NCBI GenBank assembly: GCA_964549505.1
Contig: CAZJVD010000005.1
Location: 62,001 to 126,000 of the forward strand
Reading direction: 5' to 3'
Length of the DNA: 64,000 nt
Source: CAZJVD01 sp964549505
GTDB lineage: Bacteria > Bdellovibrionota > UBA1018 > CAZJVD01
The translations under genes were made by a program, and so were the position numbers. The notes under the pieces are model-generated. The model worked only from the letters and a program-made list of their open reading frames with translations. It searched no databases and was not told the origin of the DNA. This document shows positions 24,528 through 31,995 of the stretch, one piece after another (within the stretch, counting starts at the first letter, position 1; the number at the start of each line of letters is the position of its first letter).

Positions 24528-26531
24528 ATGGATGTAGAAGAAGGGCTCATTGGGGGGAAGATGATTCGTTACTGTTTCCGATTGCGGAATTTACGTTCCA
24601 TTGCGGTTGTGTTCCTATCGTTAGGTATTCTTGCGGCGTGTGATCCTGTTCCAGGACGAACGCTCAATTCGGACGAGAAAGAGGCCGACATGCGCGCCAT
24701 CTTTACGTGGTTCGAAGAGTACTACACACCACTCGCGTACAAACAACAGCGCTTTAACTTCGACTACGAGACTCTCAAGACCGAAGCACTCGCGAAAGCG
24801 CGTGCCACCGAAGACAACGAAGCGTTCTATCGTGTGGTTCACGAGTTCGTTGCGAACTTTCAAGACGCTCACACGTCTGCTGCGCTAACTAATGCGAAGT
24901 TACCGGGTCGTGTGGAGATTGCGTTCTTGGGGTTCTCGGGACGGCGCGCTGGTCACGCATTGCTCGTCAACGACATCATGCCGTTGATGAATCCGGAACA
25001 GTCGTCCTACCCGATTGAAGTCGGGGATCTCATCACAGCGATCGACGGTGTGGCACTTCCTCGTTTCGTTCTCGAGAATCTAACAAAGTCACGCAATCTA
25101 GGGAATCCTGAGTCCAATATCACGGCACTCATGAATCGGACGTTCAACCGATCCACGTTGCATGGAAACATGCCGACTTCGGACACGGTGACGCTGACAC
25201 TCGAAAGAGAGGGCGTGACAAAAACCGTACGCATGCCGTGGATCCGCAGAGATCTTTTTGAACTCAGCAAGGACTTAGCCGTCGATGCGGCTGCAAAAGA
25301 AGCGGCTGGTAAGAAAAAGAAGAAAAAAGAAAAGACATCGAATGCCTTGTCGATTCGCACTCCTCAAGGACCGGTGACCCTCACGCTCGAAGGCTTACAG
25401 GGCCGACCATTCCAACTCGATCAGATCAAACAGCAACTCGAAAGCACGTCCGGAGAGCCACGTTTCTCGCGCTTTTATAAGTCCTTTCAGATCGCTAACG
25501 AGTTCACCGGCTGGAAGGTGCTTAAAGCCGGCGCACAACAGCCCACAGAATGGGAAACGTTCGAAAAGGAGCGTGTCGTACCAGAATTTGCGATTCGATC
25601 ACCGAAGTCGGAGATCTTTCCGGCTTATGTAATCAACAACCCGGGACGTCCCGTCGGCGTCGTGCGTATCAGCACGTTTTCGACAGGCGAAACCACCGAG
25701 AAGTGTATCGCGGAGATACAAGAGACGTTGCGTTTCTTTCAGCACCACGGCGTCGGCGACATCGTGATCGACATGATTGACAACGGCGGTGGATCACTCG
25801 ATCTCGTTCTGAAACTCGCTCAAGCGTTCTCACGTGAGCGCCTTGAGTTTCCCGGTGTGCAATTCGGTCTGAACGAAAACTGGATGAGCGATATGCATTC
25901 GGCTGCGGTCTCGAGCCCCAGTCATCTTGACCGAGAACACTTCCGCAGAGTGTACGCGGACCTCCTCGCACAGCGAAATGCTGGAGCTCGGGTCTCGAAA
26001 ACTTACGACATCGTCGATATGCTGATGCCGTTTGAAGTGGAAGGGAATGCGTCGGTAACCCGGAGGTTCAACATCGCCCTCTTGCAAGACGAGATGTGCG
26101 CCTCGGCCGCCGATATTTTCTCGTACATGCTCAAACGCAATACCGAGATCGGCAAGATGAACGCCACACTCATTGGACAACAAACCATGGGGGCCGGCGG
26201 AAACGTCGTCAAACACTGGCAGACACCCAATGCTCATATCGATCTGCACCAAACCGAGTCGCTTTTCGTGAAGGCAGACGGCACTTATCTCGAAAACAAT
26301 GGGATTGAAGCCGATATCACCACGCCCGTGAGTCTTCATGCGCAAACTCAGTATCGTTCGCTGTACACCATGGCGCTCGAGACGCTCTTGCAACAGAAGA
26401 CTGCAAAGCGCTTTCGCCAGATCGATCCTGATGCGGTCAAGCGGGGCGATCCTTTGACGGAACCGAAAACAGCTCTGTCCAAGAAGTGTGACAGGCTTTT
26501 ATCGGCCCCTCGACGCCCCAAAGCCGCGTAA
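24528..26531 (+). CDS. S41-family (C-terminal processing) peptidase lipoprotein
   Basis: The 667-residue protein has a signal peptide ending in a good lipobox (LGILAAC). A helical N-terminal region follows (EEYYTPLAYK, FRVVHEFVANFQDAHTSA-like, typical of S41 family N-domains), then a PDZ-like segment (about 115-220, VGDLITAIDGVALPRFV). The catalytic core has VGVVRISTFS, GDIVIDMIDNGGGSLDL and LLQDEMCASAADIFSYML, with Ser526 as the likely nucleophile, and LIGQQTMGAGGNV. A Lys-rich insert (GKKKKKKEKT) interrupts the middle. It probably cleaves envelope proteins in the periplasm, anchored to a membrane. ATG 24528 has a good ribosome site (AAGGAAG); ATG 24561 would give a shorter signal peptide. 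Confidence 0.82.
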   Translation: MDVEEGLIGGKMIRYCFRLRNLRSIAVVFLSLGILAACDPVPGRTLNSDEKEADMRAIFTWFEEYYTPLAYKQQRFNFDYETLKTEALAKARATEDNEAFYRVVHEFVANFQDAHTSAALTNAKLPGRVEIAFLGFSGRRAGHALLVNDIMPLMNPEQSSYPIEVGDLITAIDGVALPRFVLENLTKSRNLGNPESNITALMNRTFNRSTLHGNMPTSDTVTLTLEREGVTKTVRMPWIRRDLFELSKDLAVDAAAKEAAGKKKKKKEKTSNALSIRTPQGPVTLTLEGLQGRPFQLDQIKQQLESTSGEPRFSRFYKSFQIANEFTGWKVLKAGAQQPTEWETFEKERVVPEFAIRSPKSEIFPAYVINNPGRPVGVVRISTFSTGETTEKCIAEIQETLRFFQHHGVGDIVIDMIDNGGGSLDLVLKLAQAFSRERLEFPGVQFGLNENWMSDMHSAAVSSPSHLDREHFRRVYADLLAQRNAGARVSKTYDIVDMLMPFEVEGNASVTRRFNIALLQDEMCASAADIFSYMLKRNTEIGKMNATLIGQQTMGAGGNVVKHWQTPNAHIDLHQTESLFVKADGTYLENNGIEADITTPVSLHAQTQYRSLYTMALETLLQQKTAKRFRQIDPDAVKRGDPLTEPKTALSKKCDRLLSAPRRPKAA

Positions 26532-26567
26532 AAGCTTCGTTGCAAAGCTTTTAGGAAAATGCCAAAA

Positions 26568-26596
26568 CTGGGGTCAAATAAAACATTTGACCCCAG
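26568..26596. promoter_or_regulatory. Perfect 12-bp hairpin abutting the peroxiredoxin ribosome site
   Basis: CTGGGGTCAAAT (26568-26579), loop AAAAC, ATTTGACCCCAG (26585-26596): a perfect 12-base-pair stem. Its 3' end includes the first two bases of the AGGAGG ribosome site (26595-26600) of the gene at 26609. A smaller dyad, AAAGCTT/AAGCTTT followed by TTTT, lies at 26532-26552 just after the protease stop and could be a weak terminator. The large stem could attenuate translation, end upstream transcripts or be a dyad operator; no T-run follows it. Confidence 0.65.
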
Positions 26597-26608
26597 GAGG
26601 TTCTTTTC

Positions 26609-27193
26609 ATGAGCGTACTCACCGGACGACAAGCCCCAGGCTTCAAGGCAGATGCGGTCTTTGGATCGGAATTCAAGACGGTTCAGCTCTCCGACTACCA
26701 GGGCAAAAAGTACGTCGTACTCTTTTTCTACCCCTTGGATTTTACGTTCGTGTGTCCAACCGAACTTCACGCATTCCAAGAAAAGCTCGCGCAATTCAAA
26801 GAGCGCGGCTGCGAAGTTCTAGGTTGCTCCGTCGACAGCAAGTTTTCCCACGCCGCTTGGTTGAACACGCCCAAGAATAAGGGCGGCATCCAAGGCGTCA
26901 CGTATGGATTGATTTCGGACCTCGGCGGTCGTATTGCTCGCGACTTTGACGTTCTCGCCGATGGTGGTGTCGCGTACCGAGGACTTTTCTTGATCGACCG
27001 CGATGGTATTGTTCGTCACCAAGTCGTGAACGATCTCCCGCTTGGTCGCAACGTCGACGAAGCGCTTCGCATGGTGGATGCTCTTCAACATTTTGAGAAG
27101 AACGGCGAAGTCTGCCCGGCTAACTGGTCCAAAGGTAAGGACGCCATGAAAGCGACTGGCGAGGGTGTTTCGAACTATCTTTCGAAGCACTGA
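26609..27193 (+). CDS. Typical 2-Cys peroxiredoxin (AhpC/TSA family)
   Basis: The 194-residue protein is a full-length 2-Cys peroxiredoxin. It has YVVLFFYPLDFTFVCPTELHAF with peroxidatic Cys49, GCSVDSKFSHAAWLNTPKNKGG, and the C-terminal GEVCPANWSKGKDAMK with resolving Cys169. A GGxQG-type loop (NKGGIQGV) is present but no clear YF motif at the C-terminus, so it may resist overoxidation. It reduces hydrogen peroxide and alkyl hydroperoxides in the cytoplasm with thioredoxin or AhpF-like donors; no donor gene is adjacent. ATG 26609 has a perfect AGGAGG 8 bases upstream, partly embedded in a strong hairpin. Confidence 0.95.
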   Translation: MSVLTGRQAPGFKADAVFGSEFKTVQLSDYQGKKYVVLFFYPLDFTFVCPTELHAFQEKLAQFKERGCEVLGCSVDSKFSHAAWLNTPKNKGGIQGVTYGLISDLGGRIARDFDVLADGGVAYRGLFLIDRDGIVRHQVVNDLPLGRNVDEALRMVDALQHFEKNGEVCPANWSKGKDAMKATGEGVSNYLSKH

Positions 27194-27271
27194 GCGTAAC
27201 CAGTCACGGGCGGTGCGGAAGCATCGCTAAGACATGAGGCCGAGCCCGGTAGTACGGCTGAGCAAGCGGGA

Positions 27272-27316
27272 TCATGGGGATTATGGGGATTACGGGAATC
27301 ACGGGAATCACGAGGA
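27272..27316. repeat. 9-base tandem repeat, five units
   Basis: Five adjoining units: TCATGGGGA, TTATGGGGA, TTACGGGAA, TCACGGGAA, TCACGAGGA. The units drift gradually from one end to the other. They lie outside any recognised gene, although 9 is a multiple of 3. Confidence 0.85.
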
Positions 27317-27340
27317 TCTCAGCCAGGCATTAGGTTTGAC

Positions 27341-27492
27341 GCAGGTTCGCTTGTTCCGGAACAAGCGCATTGCGTTATCATTGTTACACTGCGACGCCGT
27401 TGCTGGTCACCCACTGCGTTTGTGGCGGCGGAAGCAGTGGCTCTTATGGTGACTTCACTAGCGGTACTTGTGCCGGCACAAGCGAACCTGCG
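27341..27492. repeat. REPIN-like inverted pair of palindromes
   Basis: A perfect 20-base palindrome, CGCTTGTTCC followed by its complement, lies at 27348-27367. A second, CTTGTGCC followed by GGCACAAG, lies at 27467-27482. In addition, 27341-27359 and 27474-27492 are reverse complements of each other with one mismatch (GCAGGTTCGCTTGTKCCGG), so the whole 150-base unit is two palindromes in inverted orientation. The same core recurs near 56.5 kb. The structure resembles REP doublets (REPINs); no RAYT transposase is in the window. Confidence 0.7.
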
Positions 27493-27532
27493 TTATTTTA
27501 GCCAACACAGTTTATTGGTCGCAACCTGACGC

Positions 27533-28081
27533 TCAGCAACGTCCTTGTACAACCGCGGCTTTCAAGCTGTCGACGTGCGATAGCCAGCGGGCGATGACGT
27601 CTTCAGCGAAACCCGTTTCACGCAAAGTCTCGACAAGAATGACGCGACGGCGGTCAAAGTGTCCCGGTTTGATCTTGAAGGGCGCGTGCACACGCTGCAT
27701 TTCGCGATGCACGTCCGAACTGTGCGCATCCGATCTGCGCACGTCCGGTCTGCCCACATCCGGTCTGCGCGCAACTCCGGCATCCGCTCTATCCGCGACC
27801 GGCTGAGCCGCTGGACCCGACGACGGCGGGACCTGCCCCTGGTCGGACAATGCATCCGCGGACGCCTTCACAATGGATGCATTCACGATGGATACATTCT
27901 CAATGGACGCATTCACACTCGCCGCATTCAAAGTGGACGCATTCAAGAACGTGATCGTCATTTCGGTCTCGCGCTCAACGAGTCGCGCGAGGTCGGACTT
28001 CGCGAAGTAAAAACCGATCATCGTGTCGGCTCGGACTTTCTCATAGAACTTCGTCAGCGCGGCATGAACGCGATCACGCAT
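27533..28081 (-). CDS. Truncated hemoglobin interrupted by a repetitive insertion
   Basis: Of 182 residues, the first about 40 (VHAALTKFYEKVRADTMIGFYFAKSDLARLV) match the A-to-E helix start of truncated globins, including FY-x-x-V-x-x-D and a CD-corner FxF. The last about 55 (MQRVHAPFKIKPGHFDRRRVILVETLRETGFAED) match the F-to-H region with the presumed proximal His in VHAPFKI. Between them about 80 residues of low complexity (NAS-type repeats, then RPDV repeats) replace the short EF loop. Heme binding is likely if the insert loops out. The start at ATG 28081 is 30 bases after the Nfu stop; the frame is open further upstream but overlaps Nfu. Last in the Fe-S operon, so a role in NO or O2 protection of clusters is plausible but inferred. 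Confidence 0.68.
   Translation of the reverse strand: MRDRVHAALTKFYEKVRADTMIGFYFAKSDLARLVERETEMTITFLNASTLNAASVNASIENVSIVNASIVKASADALSDQGQVPPSSGPAAQPVADRADAGVARRPDVGRPDVRRSDAHSSDVHREMQRVHAPFKIKPGHFDRRRVILVETLRETGFAEDVIARWLSHVDSLKAAVVQGRC
27726..27770. repeat. 15-base tandem repeat within the truncated-hemoglobin gene (first array)
   Basis: Three units of 15 bases: GCATCCGATCTGCGC, ACGTCCGGTCTGCCC, ACATCCGGTCTGCGC. On the minus strand they encode the RPDVG/RPDVR/RSDAH repeats of the insertion. Confidence 0.8.
27869..27943. repeat. 15-base tandem repeat within the truncated-hemoglobin gene (second array)
   Basis: Five diverged 15-base units ending in GCATT or ACATT, for example CACAATGGATGCATT and CTCAATGGACGCATT. 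On the minus strand they encode five-residue NASIV/NVSIV/NAASV repeats in the globin insertion. Confidence 0.8.
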
Positions 28082-28110
28082 ACGGACCGCCCCCTCCCCC
28101 GCAAACGCGG

Positions 28111-28770
28111 TCACGCATAGGGATTGGTCCCTGCCGCATGATCGGTAACATCCACAACGTCTGTGATCTCTGGAAACTTGCGTGTGAGTGCGACGCGAAT
28201 TCCGTCGCGCAAGGTCTGCGCCGCCATTCCGCATCCCTGACAACCACCCGCCATCTCAACGTACGCTCGCGGTAGTTCGACTTTCGTCAGTTTTGCTCGC
28301 CCGCCGTGCGACGCAAGGGACGGATTGATCTCGGTATCGATCAAACGCTCGATCGCCGAAAACAATTCGCTTCCCTTCGCAGACGCTCCGTCCGTGTTAC
28401 CCGGTCCACCGGCCGACACGACCGCCTGGCCAAAGTCCGACGGCCACACCATACCTTCTGCAAACGTGGCCCGAATTGCGTCACCGACCTGTCGTCCAAT
28501 CTGCGGCCAGGGTTGCTCCATGGACTCAGCGGTACGCGACACGATCAAACGGTGCGACTCTATAAAAACAGACTCGACCGCACTCACCCCAAAGATTCTT
28601 CGTAACAACGGCGTGTCACTTCGATCCCATCGTACGGACTCGTTGCGATGAACTGCAAGCTTACCCGGGAAAACAACCCGGTCGATATTGAACTCGCAAA
28701 CCCGCGGATCTGGCAAAGGTTTACCGAAAATTTTTACTGGAGATTCAGGCGTGGGTGTCGCGATCGCCAT
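28111..28770 (-). CDS. Nfu-type Fe-S scaffold protein (Nfu N-terminal plus NifU C-terminal domain)
   Basis: The 219-residue protein has an N-terminal Nfu_N-like domain (about 10-110, including TPLLRRIFGVSAVESVFIESHRLIV and WPQIGRQVGDAIRATF) and a C-terminal NifU-like domain. The latter carries the cluster-binding GGCQGCGMAAQTLRDGI, the C-x-x-C typical of Nfu/NfuA, after INPSLASHGG. It would accept Fe-S clusters from the SUF scaffold and pass them to apo-enzymes. It starts 9 bases after the apbC stop and 30 bases before the truncated hemoglobin, on one minus-strand operon. Confidence 0.93.
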   Translation of the reverse strand: MAIATPTPESPVKIFGKPLPDPRVCEFNIDRVVFPGKLAVHRNESVRWDRSDTPLLRRIFGVSAVESVFIESHRLIVSRTAESMEQPWPQIGRQVGDAIRATFAEGMVWPSDFGQAVVSAGGPGNTDGASAKGSELFSAIERLIDTEINPSLASHGGRAKLTKVELPRAYVEMAGGCQGCGMAAQTLRDGIRVALTRKFPEITDVVDVTDHAAGTNPYA

Positions 28771-28779
28771 TCATCCGCC

Positions 28780-29955
28780 TCAAACCGTGAACTCCGCCGT
28801 CGATTCTTTGCGATCGACAAGACATTTGGTGCACTCACAATGTTTACGGAGTTTGTCGTACGGATAGATACCCGTACGATGACCATCCGAAAATTCGAAA
28901 CCAAAAGCGTAGCGTCCGATCGGTTGATATCCTTTGATTGCGGTATTCGTCGGAATTTTTGTCGGATCGAGGGTTCGCTTGCCGGTGTTCTCATCGATGC
29001 AGCTCGCGCAACCGCACTGCACCCGAAGACGGTAACCGTGATGTTCCGACTTGTGTCCATCCGGCCACGTGATCGAAAACTTTCCCGTAGGATCGAGCGC
29101 CGCTTGCAAGGGTTGATCGGCGTCCAAAGCTCCTGAGTAAGCATCCAAAGTTTTCAAAAGTTCGCGCGCAATGGCAACGAAAGCTTGCCCCGAAACCGTC
29201 TTCTCACCGCCAGAACGTTCCAGCGCCGGTTCCCCTCGATCGCTGTCGTCGACAAGCGTCGGGTCCAGCGGCACACGCCCCAGAAACGGAATATGTTGTG
29301 CGGATGCGAGCTTTTCCGTACCCGTTTTCTTAAAAATATCCGTTTCCTTGCCACAATGACCGCAAACAAACCCGCTCATATTCTCGACCAAGCCCAGAAT
29401 CGGAACACGGACCTGTTGAAACATACGAATGCCCTTTTGAGCGATCTCAAGCGCCAGCTTTTGAGGCGTTGAAACAATCACGGCACCCGTAAGCTTCGCA
29501 CTCTGCGCGAGCGTCAGCTGTACGTCCCCCGTTCCCGGAGGCAGATCCAGAATCAAAACATCGAGTTCTCCCCAGAGTACGCCATCCAAAAACTGGTGAA
29601 TCACTTTCATCGCCATCGGTGCACGCCACACGACCGGACCATCGCGTGGAATCAACGCTCCCATCGAGACCATTTTTATTCCGAAATGTTCGACGGGTGT
29701 AATCTCACCTTTTTCGTTCTGACGAGGTCCTTCGCCCCAACCCAGCAACGATGTCTGACTCGGGCCATAGATGTCGGCGTCGAGCATTCCTACTTTGAGC
29801 CCTTCGCGCTTGAGCGCAATCGCGAGATTGGCAGCAACCGTCGACTTACCTACGCCGCCCTTACCGCTTCCGACGGCTATCAAATGCTTGACCCACGCTG
29901 TGCCTGGAGGCGGTGTCACGGTCGTCGCATCGTCTTTGTTTTTCCAGAATGCCAT
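28780..29955 (-). CDS. apbC: ApbC/Mrp-type P-loop ATPase with C-terminal DUF971 domain
   Basis: The 391-residue protein contains the deviant Walker A GSGKGGVGKSTVAANLA (residues about 29-45), MLDADIYGPSQ, LDVLILDLPPGTGDVQLTLAQ and VENMSGFVCGHCG, whose Cys pair bridges an Fe-S cluster in Mrp/Nbp35 dimers. The usual N-terminal DUF59 domain is missing. Instead residues about 290-375 form a DUF971/GBBH-like domain (ITWPDGHKSEHHGYRLRVQCGCASC, then PIGRYAFGFEFSDGHRTGIY) followed by another CxxC (CECTKC). It probably carries Fe-S clusters between SufB and targets. This domain swap is known in some lineages and fits the Fe-S operon. Confidence 0.93.
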   Translation of the reverse strand: MAFWKNKDDATTVTPPPGTAWVKHLIAVGSGKGGVGKSTVAANLAIALKREGLKVGMLDADIYGPSQTSLLGWGEGPRQNEKGEITPVEHFGIKMVSMGALIPRDGPVVWRAPMAMKVIHQFLDGVLWGELDVLILDLPPGTGDVQLTLAQSAKLTGAVIVSTPQKLALEIAQKGIRMFQQVRVPILGLVENMSGFVCGHCGKETDIFKKTGTEKLASAQHIPFLGRVPLDPTLVDDSDRGEPALERSGGEKTVSGQAFVAIARELLKTLDAYSGALDADQPLQAALDPTGKFSITWPDGHKSEHHGYRLRVQCGCASCIDENTGKRTLDPTKIPTNTAIKGYQPIGRYAFGFEFSDGHRTGIYPYDKLRKHCECTKCLVDRKESTAEFTV

Positions 29956-30012
29956 CTCTATTCTCCTGTTACCTTTACGTCGCTCAAGTATATCGCTCTG
30001 TACATCGTCCTA

Positions 30013-30120
30013 CCTATTCATCGGCCTACTCATTGGCTCACTCATCGGCCCACAGCCCGGCCGGAAAATCGGCTTGTGACTTGGCCCACGGCCGGACCCG
30101 GAAAGCAGCCCACGACTCGG
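30013..30120. repeat. Degenerate 12-base periodic repeat between apbC and the iscA-like gene
   Basis: Nine 12-base blocks can be lined up, most ending in CGG or TGG: CCTATTCATCGG, CCTACTCATTGG, CTCACTCATCGG, CCCACAGCCCGG and so on. In one minus-strand frame they read as a tetrapeptide series with Pro at the third place (RPMN, RPMS, EPMS, GPMx), resembling the HEP repeats of the 7.4-8.8 kb glycosyltransferase. No gene is annotated here. Confidence 0.65.
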
Positions 30121-30139
30121 CCTGCAATCGTAACGACGC

Positions 30140-30550
30140 TTACGTCGAAAAACTCGAACCACAACCGCATGTACGTTTCGCATTTGGATTTGAAAACTCA
30201 AAACCACGTCCATCCAAACCGTCCGAAAAATCTAAGACCGTACCTTTTAAAAACAGCAGCGACTTCTTATCAACTACAACCTGCACGCCGTCCTTTTCAA
30301 ATACCTGGTCATCGGCATGGGGGGCAGCGAGGACACCGACCTCCGCTGTCTCTCCCGAAGCTGTCATCTGAGAGCCGTGGTGAGAACCCAGATGAGTACT
30401 GACACTCTCAAATCCGAGCTTGTAACTCATCCCGGAACAACCACCACCAATCACACGCACGCGCAAAATAGCGTTCTCTGGACTGGGCTCTTTTGTTTTT
30501 AAAATCTTGATCTGCGCGACTGCGCGATCCGTTAGTTCAAACGTCGTCAT
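30140..30550 (-). CDS. A-type Fe-S carrier (IscA/SufA/ErpA family) with an internal insertion
   Basis: The 136-residue protein has the HesB/IscA core: FELTDRAVAQIKILK, LRVRVIGGGCSGMSYKLGF (first conserved Cys), VFEKDGVQVVVDKKSLLFLKGTVLDF, and the C-terminal FSNPNAKRTCGCGSSF (CxC pair). About 20 extra residues (STHLGSHHGSQMTASGETAE) are inserted between the first Cys motif and the VFEKDG strand, where family members have a short loop. It passes Fe-S clusters or iron to target proteins. It overlaps the sufB stop (ATGA), so the two are coupled. Confidence 0.93.
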   Translation of the reverse strand: MTTFELTDRAVAQIKILKTKEPSPENAILRVRVIGGGCSGMSYKLGFESVSTHLGSHHGSQMTASGETAEVGVLAAPHADDQVFEKDGVQVVVDKKSLLFLKGTVLDFSDGLDGRGFEFSNPNAKRTCGCGSSFST

Positions 30551-31995
30551 CCGACACTCCCTTCCAACTTGAGATCGAGCAGACGGGTTGCCTCGATCGC
30601 AAATTCCATTGGTAACGTCTTAAAAACCTCTTCGCAGTAACCGTTGATAATGAGTTTCCGCGCTTCGTCCTCATCAAGACCGCGGCTCATGAGATAAAAC
30701 AGCTGTTCTTCCGAAACACGCGAGGCCGTCGCTTCGTGTTCGATCACGGCCGTCGAGTTACGAACATCGATCAAAGGAAAGGTGTTGGCTACACAGGTTG
30801 GACCAATCAGAAGCGAGTCGCATTGCGTGAAGTTTCGCGCTCCGGTTGCGCGCGGACTCACTTGAACAGCACCGCGATAGGTTTGCACACCGTGCCCCGA
30901 CGAAATCCCTTTCGAAATGATCCGACTCCGCGTGTTCTTTCCGAGATGAATCATCTTCGTACCCGTATCCGCTTGCATCCTATGATTGGTGATCGCGACG
31001 CTGTAAAACTCGCCAACCGAACCATCACCTTCGAGAACACAGCTCGGGTACTTCCATGTGATCGCAGAGCCCGTTTCGACTTGCGTCCACGAAATCTTCG
31101 AGCGTTCTCCTAAGCAACGACCGCGCTTGGTGACAAAATTATAGATTCCGCCCTTACCTTTTTCGTCGCCCGAGTACCAGTTTTGAACCGTGGTGTACTT
31201 GATGGTCGCATCGTCGAGCGCAACCAGTTCAACGACAGCCGCATGCAATTGGTTTTCATCACGCATTGGCGCCGTGCAACCCTCGAGGTAACTCACCACA
31301 GAGCGTTCATCAGCAATGATCAATGTCCGCTCAAACTGTCCTGTTTCGGAAGCATTGATGCGAAAATATGTCGAAAGGTCCATCGGACAAGCGACGCCTT
31401 TCGGAATGTAAACAAACGATCCGTCGCTGAAGACAGCAGAGTTCAATGCCGCAAAATAATTGTCACCAATCGGCACCACGGACCCCAGATATTTACGAAC
31501 GAGCTCCGGACATTCTTGCATCGCTTCGGATATGGAACAGAAAATCACACCCTTTTTTCGAAGCTCTTCTCGATGGGTGGTGACCACCGAAACACTGTCG
31601 AAAACAGCGTCAATAGCTACGCCTGCTAGGCGTTTCTGTTCGTGAAGTGGGATTCCAAGCTTGGCGTACGTTTCCAAAAGTTTTGGATCGACTTCATCCA
31701 AACTCTTGGCTTTCTCTTTCACACGAGGCGCCGAAAAATAGGTGATCGCCTGATAGTCAATCGGCGGATAGTGAACACGTGCCCAGGAAGGCTCGGTCAT
31801 GGCCTGAAACTTCTTGAACGCTTTCAGCCGAAACTCGAGCATCCAATCGGGTTCTGATTTTTTTGCTGAGATCGCCCGCACCGTGGCTTCCGTCAAACCA
31901 GCAGGAATCCGATCTTCTTCGATATCAGTGACAAAACCATATCTTGAATAATCGCGCGCGATATCGGGTTTCGCGGGCACCGTTTCGGTTCTCAT
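30547..31995 (-). CDS. sufB: Fe-S cluster assembly scaffold SufB
   Basis: The 482-residue protein matches SufB throughout: GLTEATVRAISAKKSEPDWMLEFRLKAFKKF, FCSISEAMQECPELVRKYLG, NYFAALNSAVFSDGSFVYIPKGV, DERSVVSYLEGCTAPMRDENQLHAAVVELVA, and HEATASRVSEEQLFYLMSRGLDEDEA with GYCEEVFKTLPMEFA at the end. SufB builds clusters within the SufBC2D complex. The gene overlaps sufU at its start and the iscA-like gene at its end (ATGA each). No sufC, sufD or sufS is found in this window, which is unusual for a suf operon. Confidence 0.97.
   Translation of the reverse strand: MRTETVPAKPDIARDYSRYGFVTDIEEDRIPAGLTEATVRAISAKKSEPDWMLEFRLKAFKKFQAMTEPSWARVHYPPIDYQAITYFSAPRVKEKAKSLDEVDPKLLETYAKLGIPLHEQKRLAGVAIDAVFDSVSVVTTHREELRKKGVIFCSISEAMQECPELVRKYLGSVVPIGDNYFAALNSAVFSDGSFVYIPKGVACPMDLSTYFRINASETGQFERTLIIADERSVVSYLEGCTAPMRDENQLHAAVVELVALDDATIKYTTVQNWYSGDEKGKGGIYNFVTKRGRCLGERSKISWTQVETGSAITWKYPSCVLEGDGSVGEFYSVAITNHRMQADTGTKMIHLGKNTRSRIISKGISSGHGVQTYRGAVQVSPRATGARNFTQCDSLLIGPTCVANTFPLIDVRNSTAVIEHEATASRVSEEQLFYLMSRGLDEDEARKLIINGYCEEVFKTLPMEFAIEATRLLDLKLEGSVG

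Larger units (their letters stand above)
27194..27532. other. Intergenic region with tandem repeats and palindromes
   Basis: No gene was found in this 339-base gap between the peroxiredoxin and the truncated-hemoglobin gene (both end here, convergent). It holds a 9-base tandem array, two GC-centred palindromes arranged as an inverted pair, and no clear T-tailed terminator. The structures are described separately. Confidence 0.7.

Noticed and set aside
27338..27500. Possible CRISPR array or attachment site
   Set aside because: Only two palindromes in inverted orientation with one spacer, no direct-repeat array and no cas or integrase genes.
29596..30402. Plus-strand frame of 268 codons across the apbC-iscA spacer
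   Set aside because: It runs antisense through apbC and the iscA-like gene and owes its length to the 12-base repeat.
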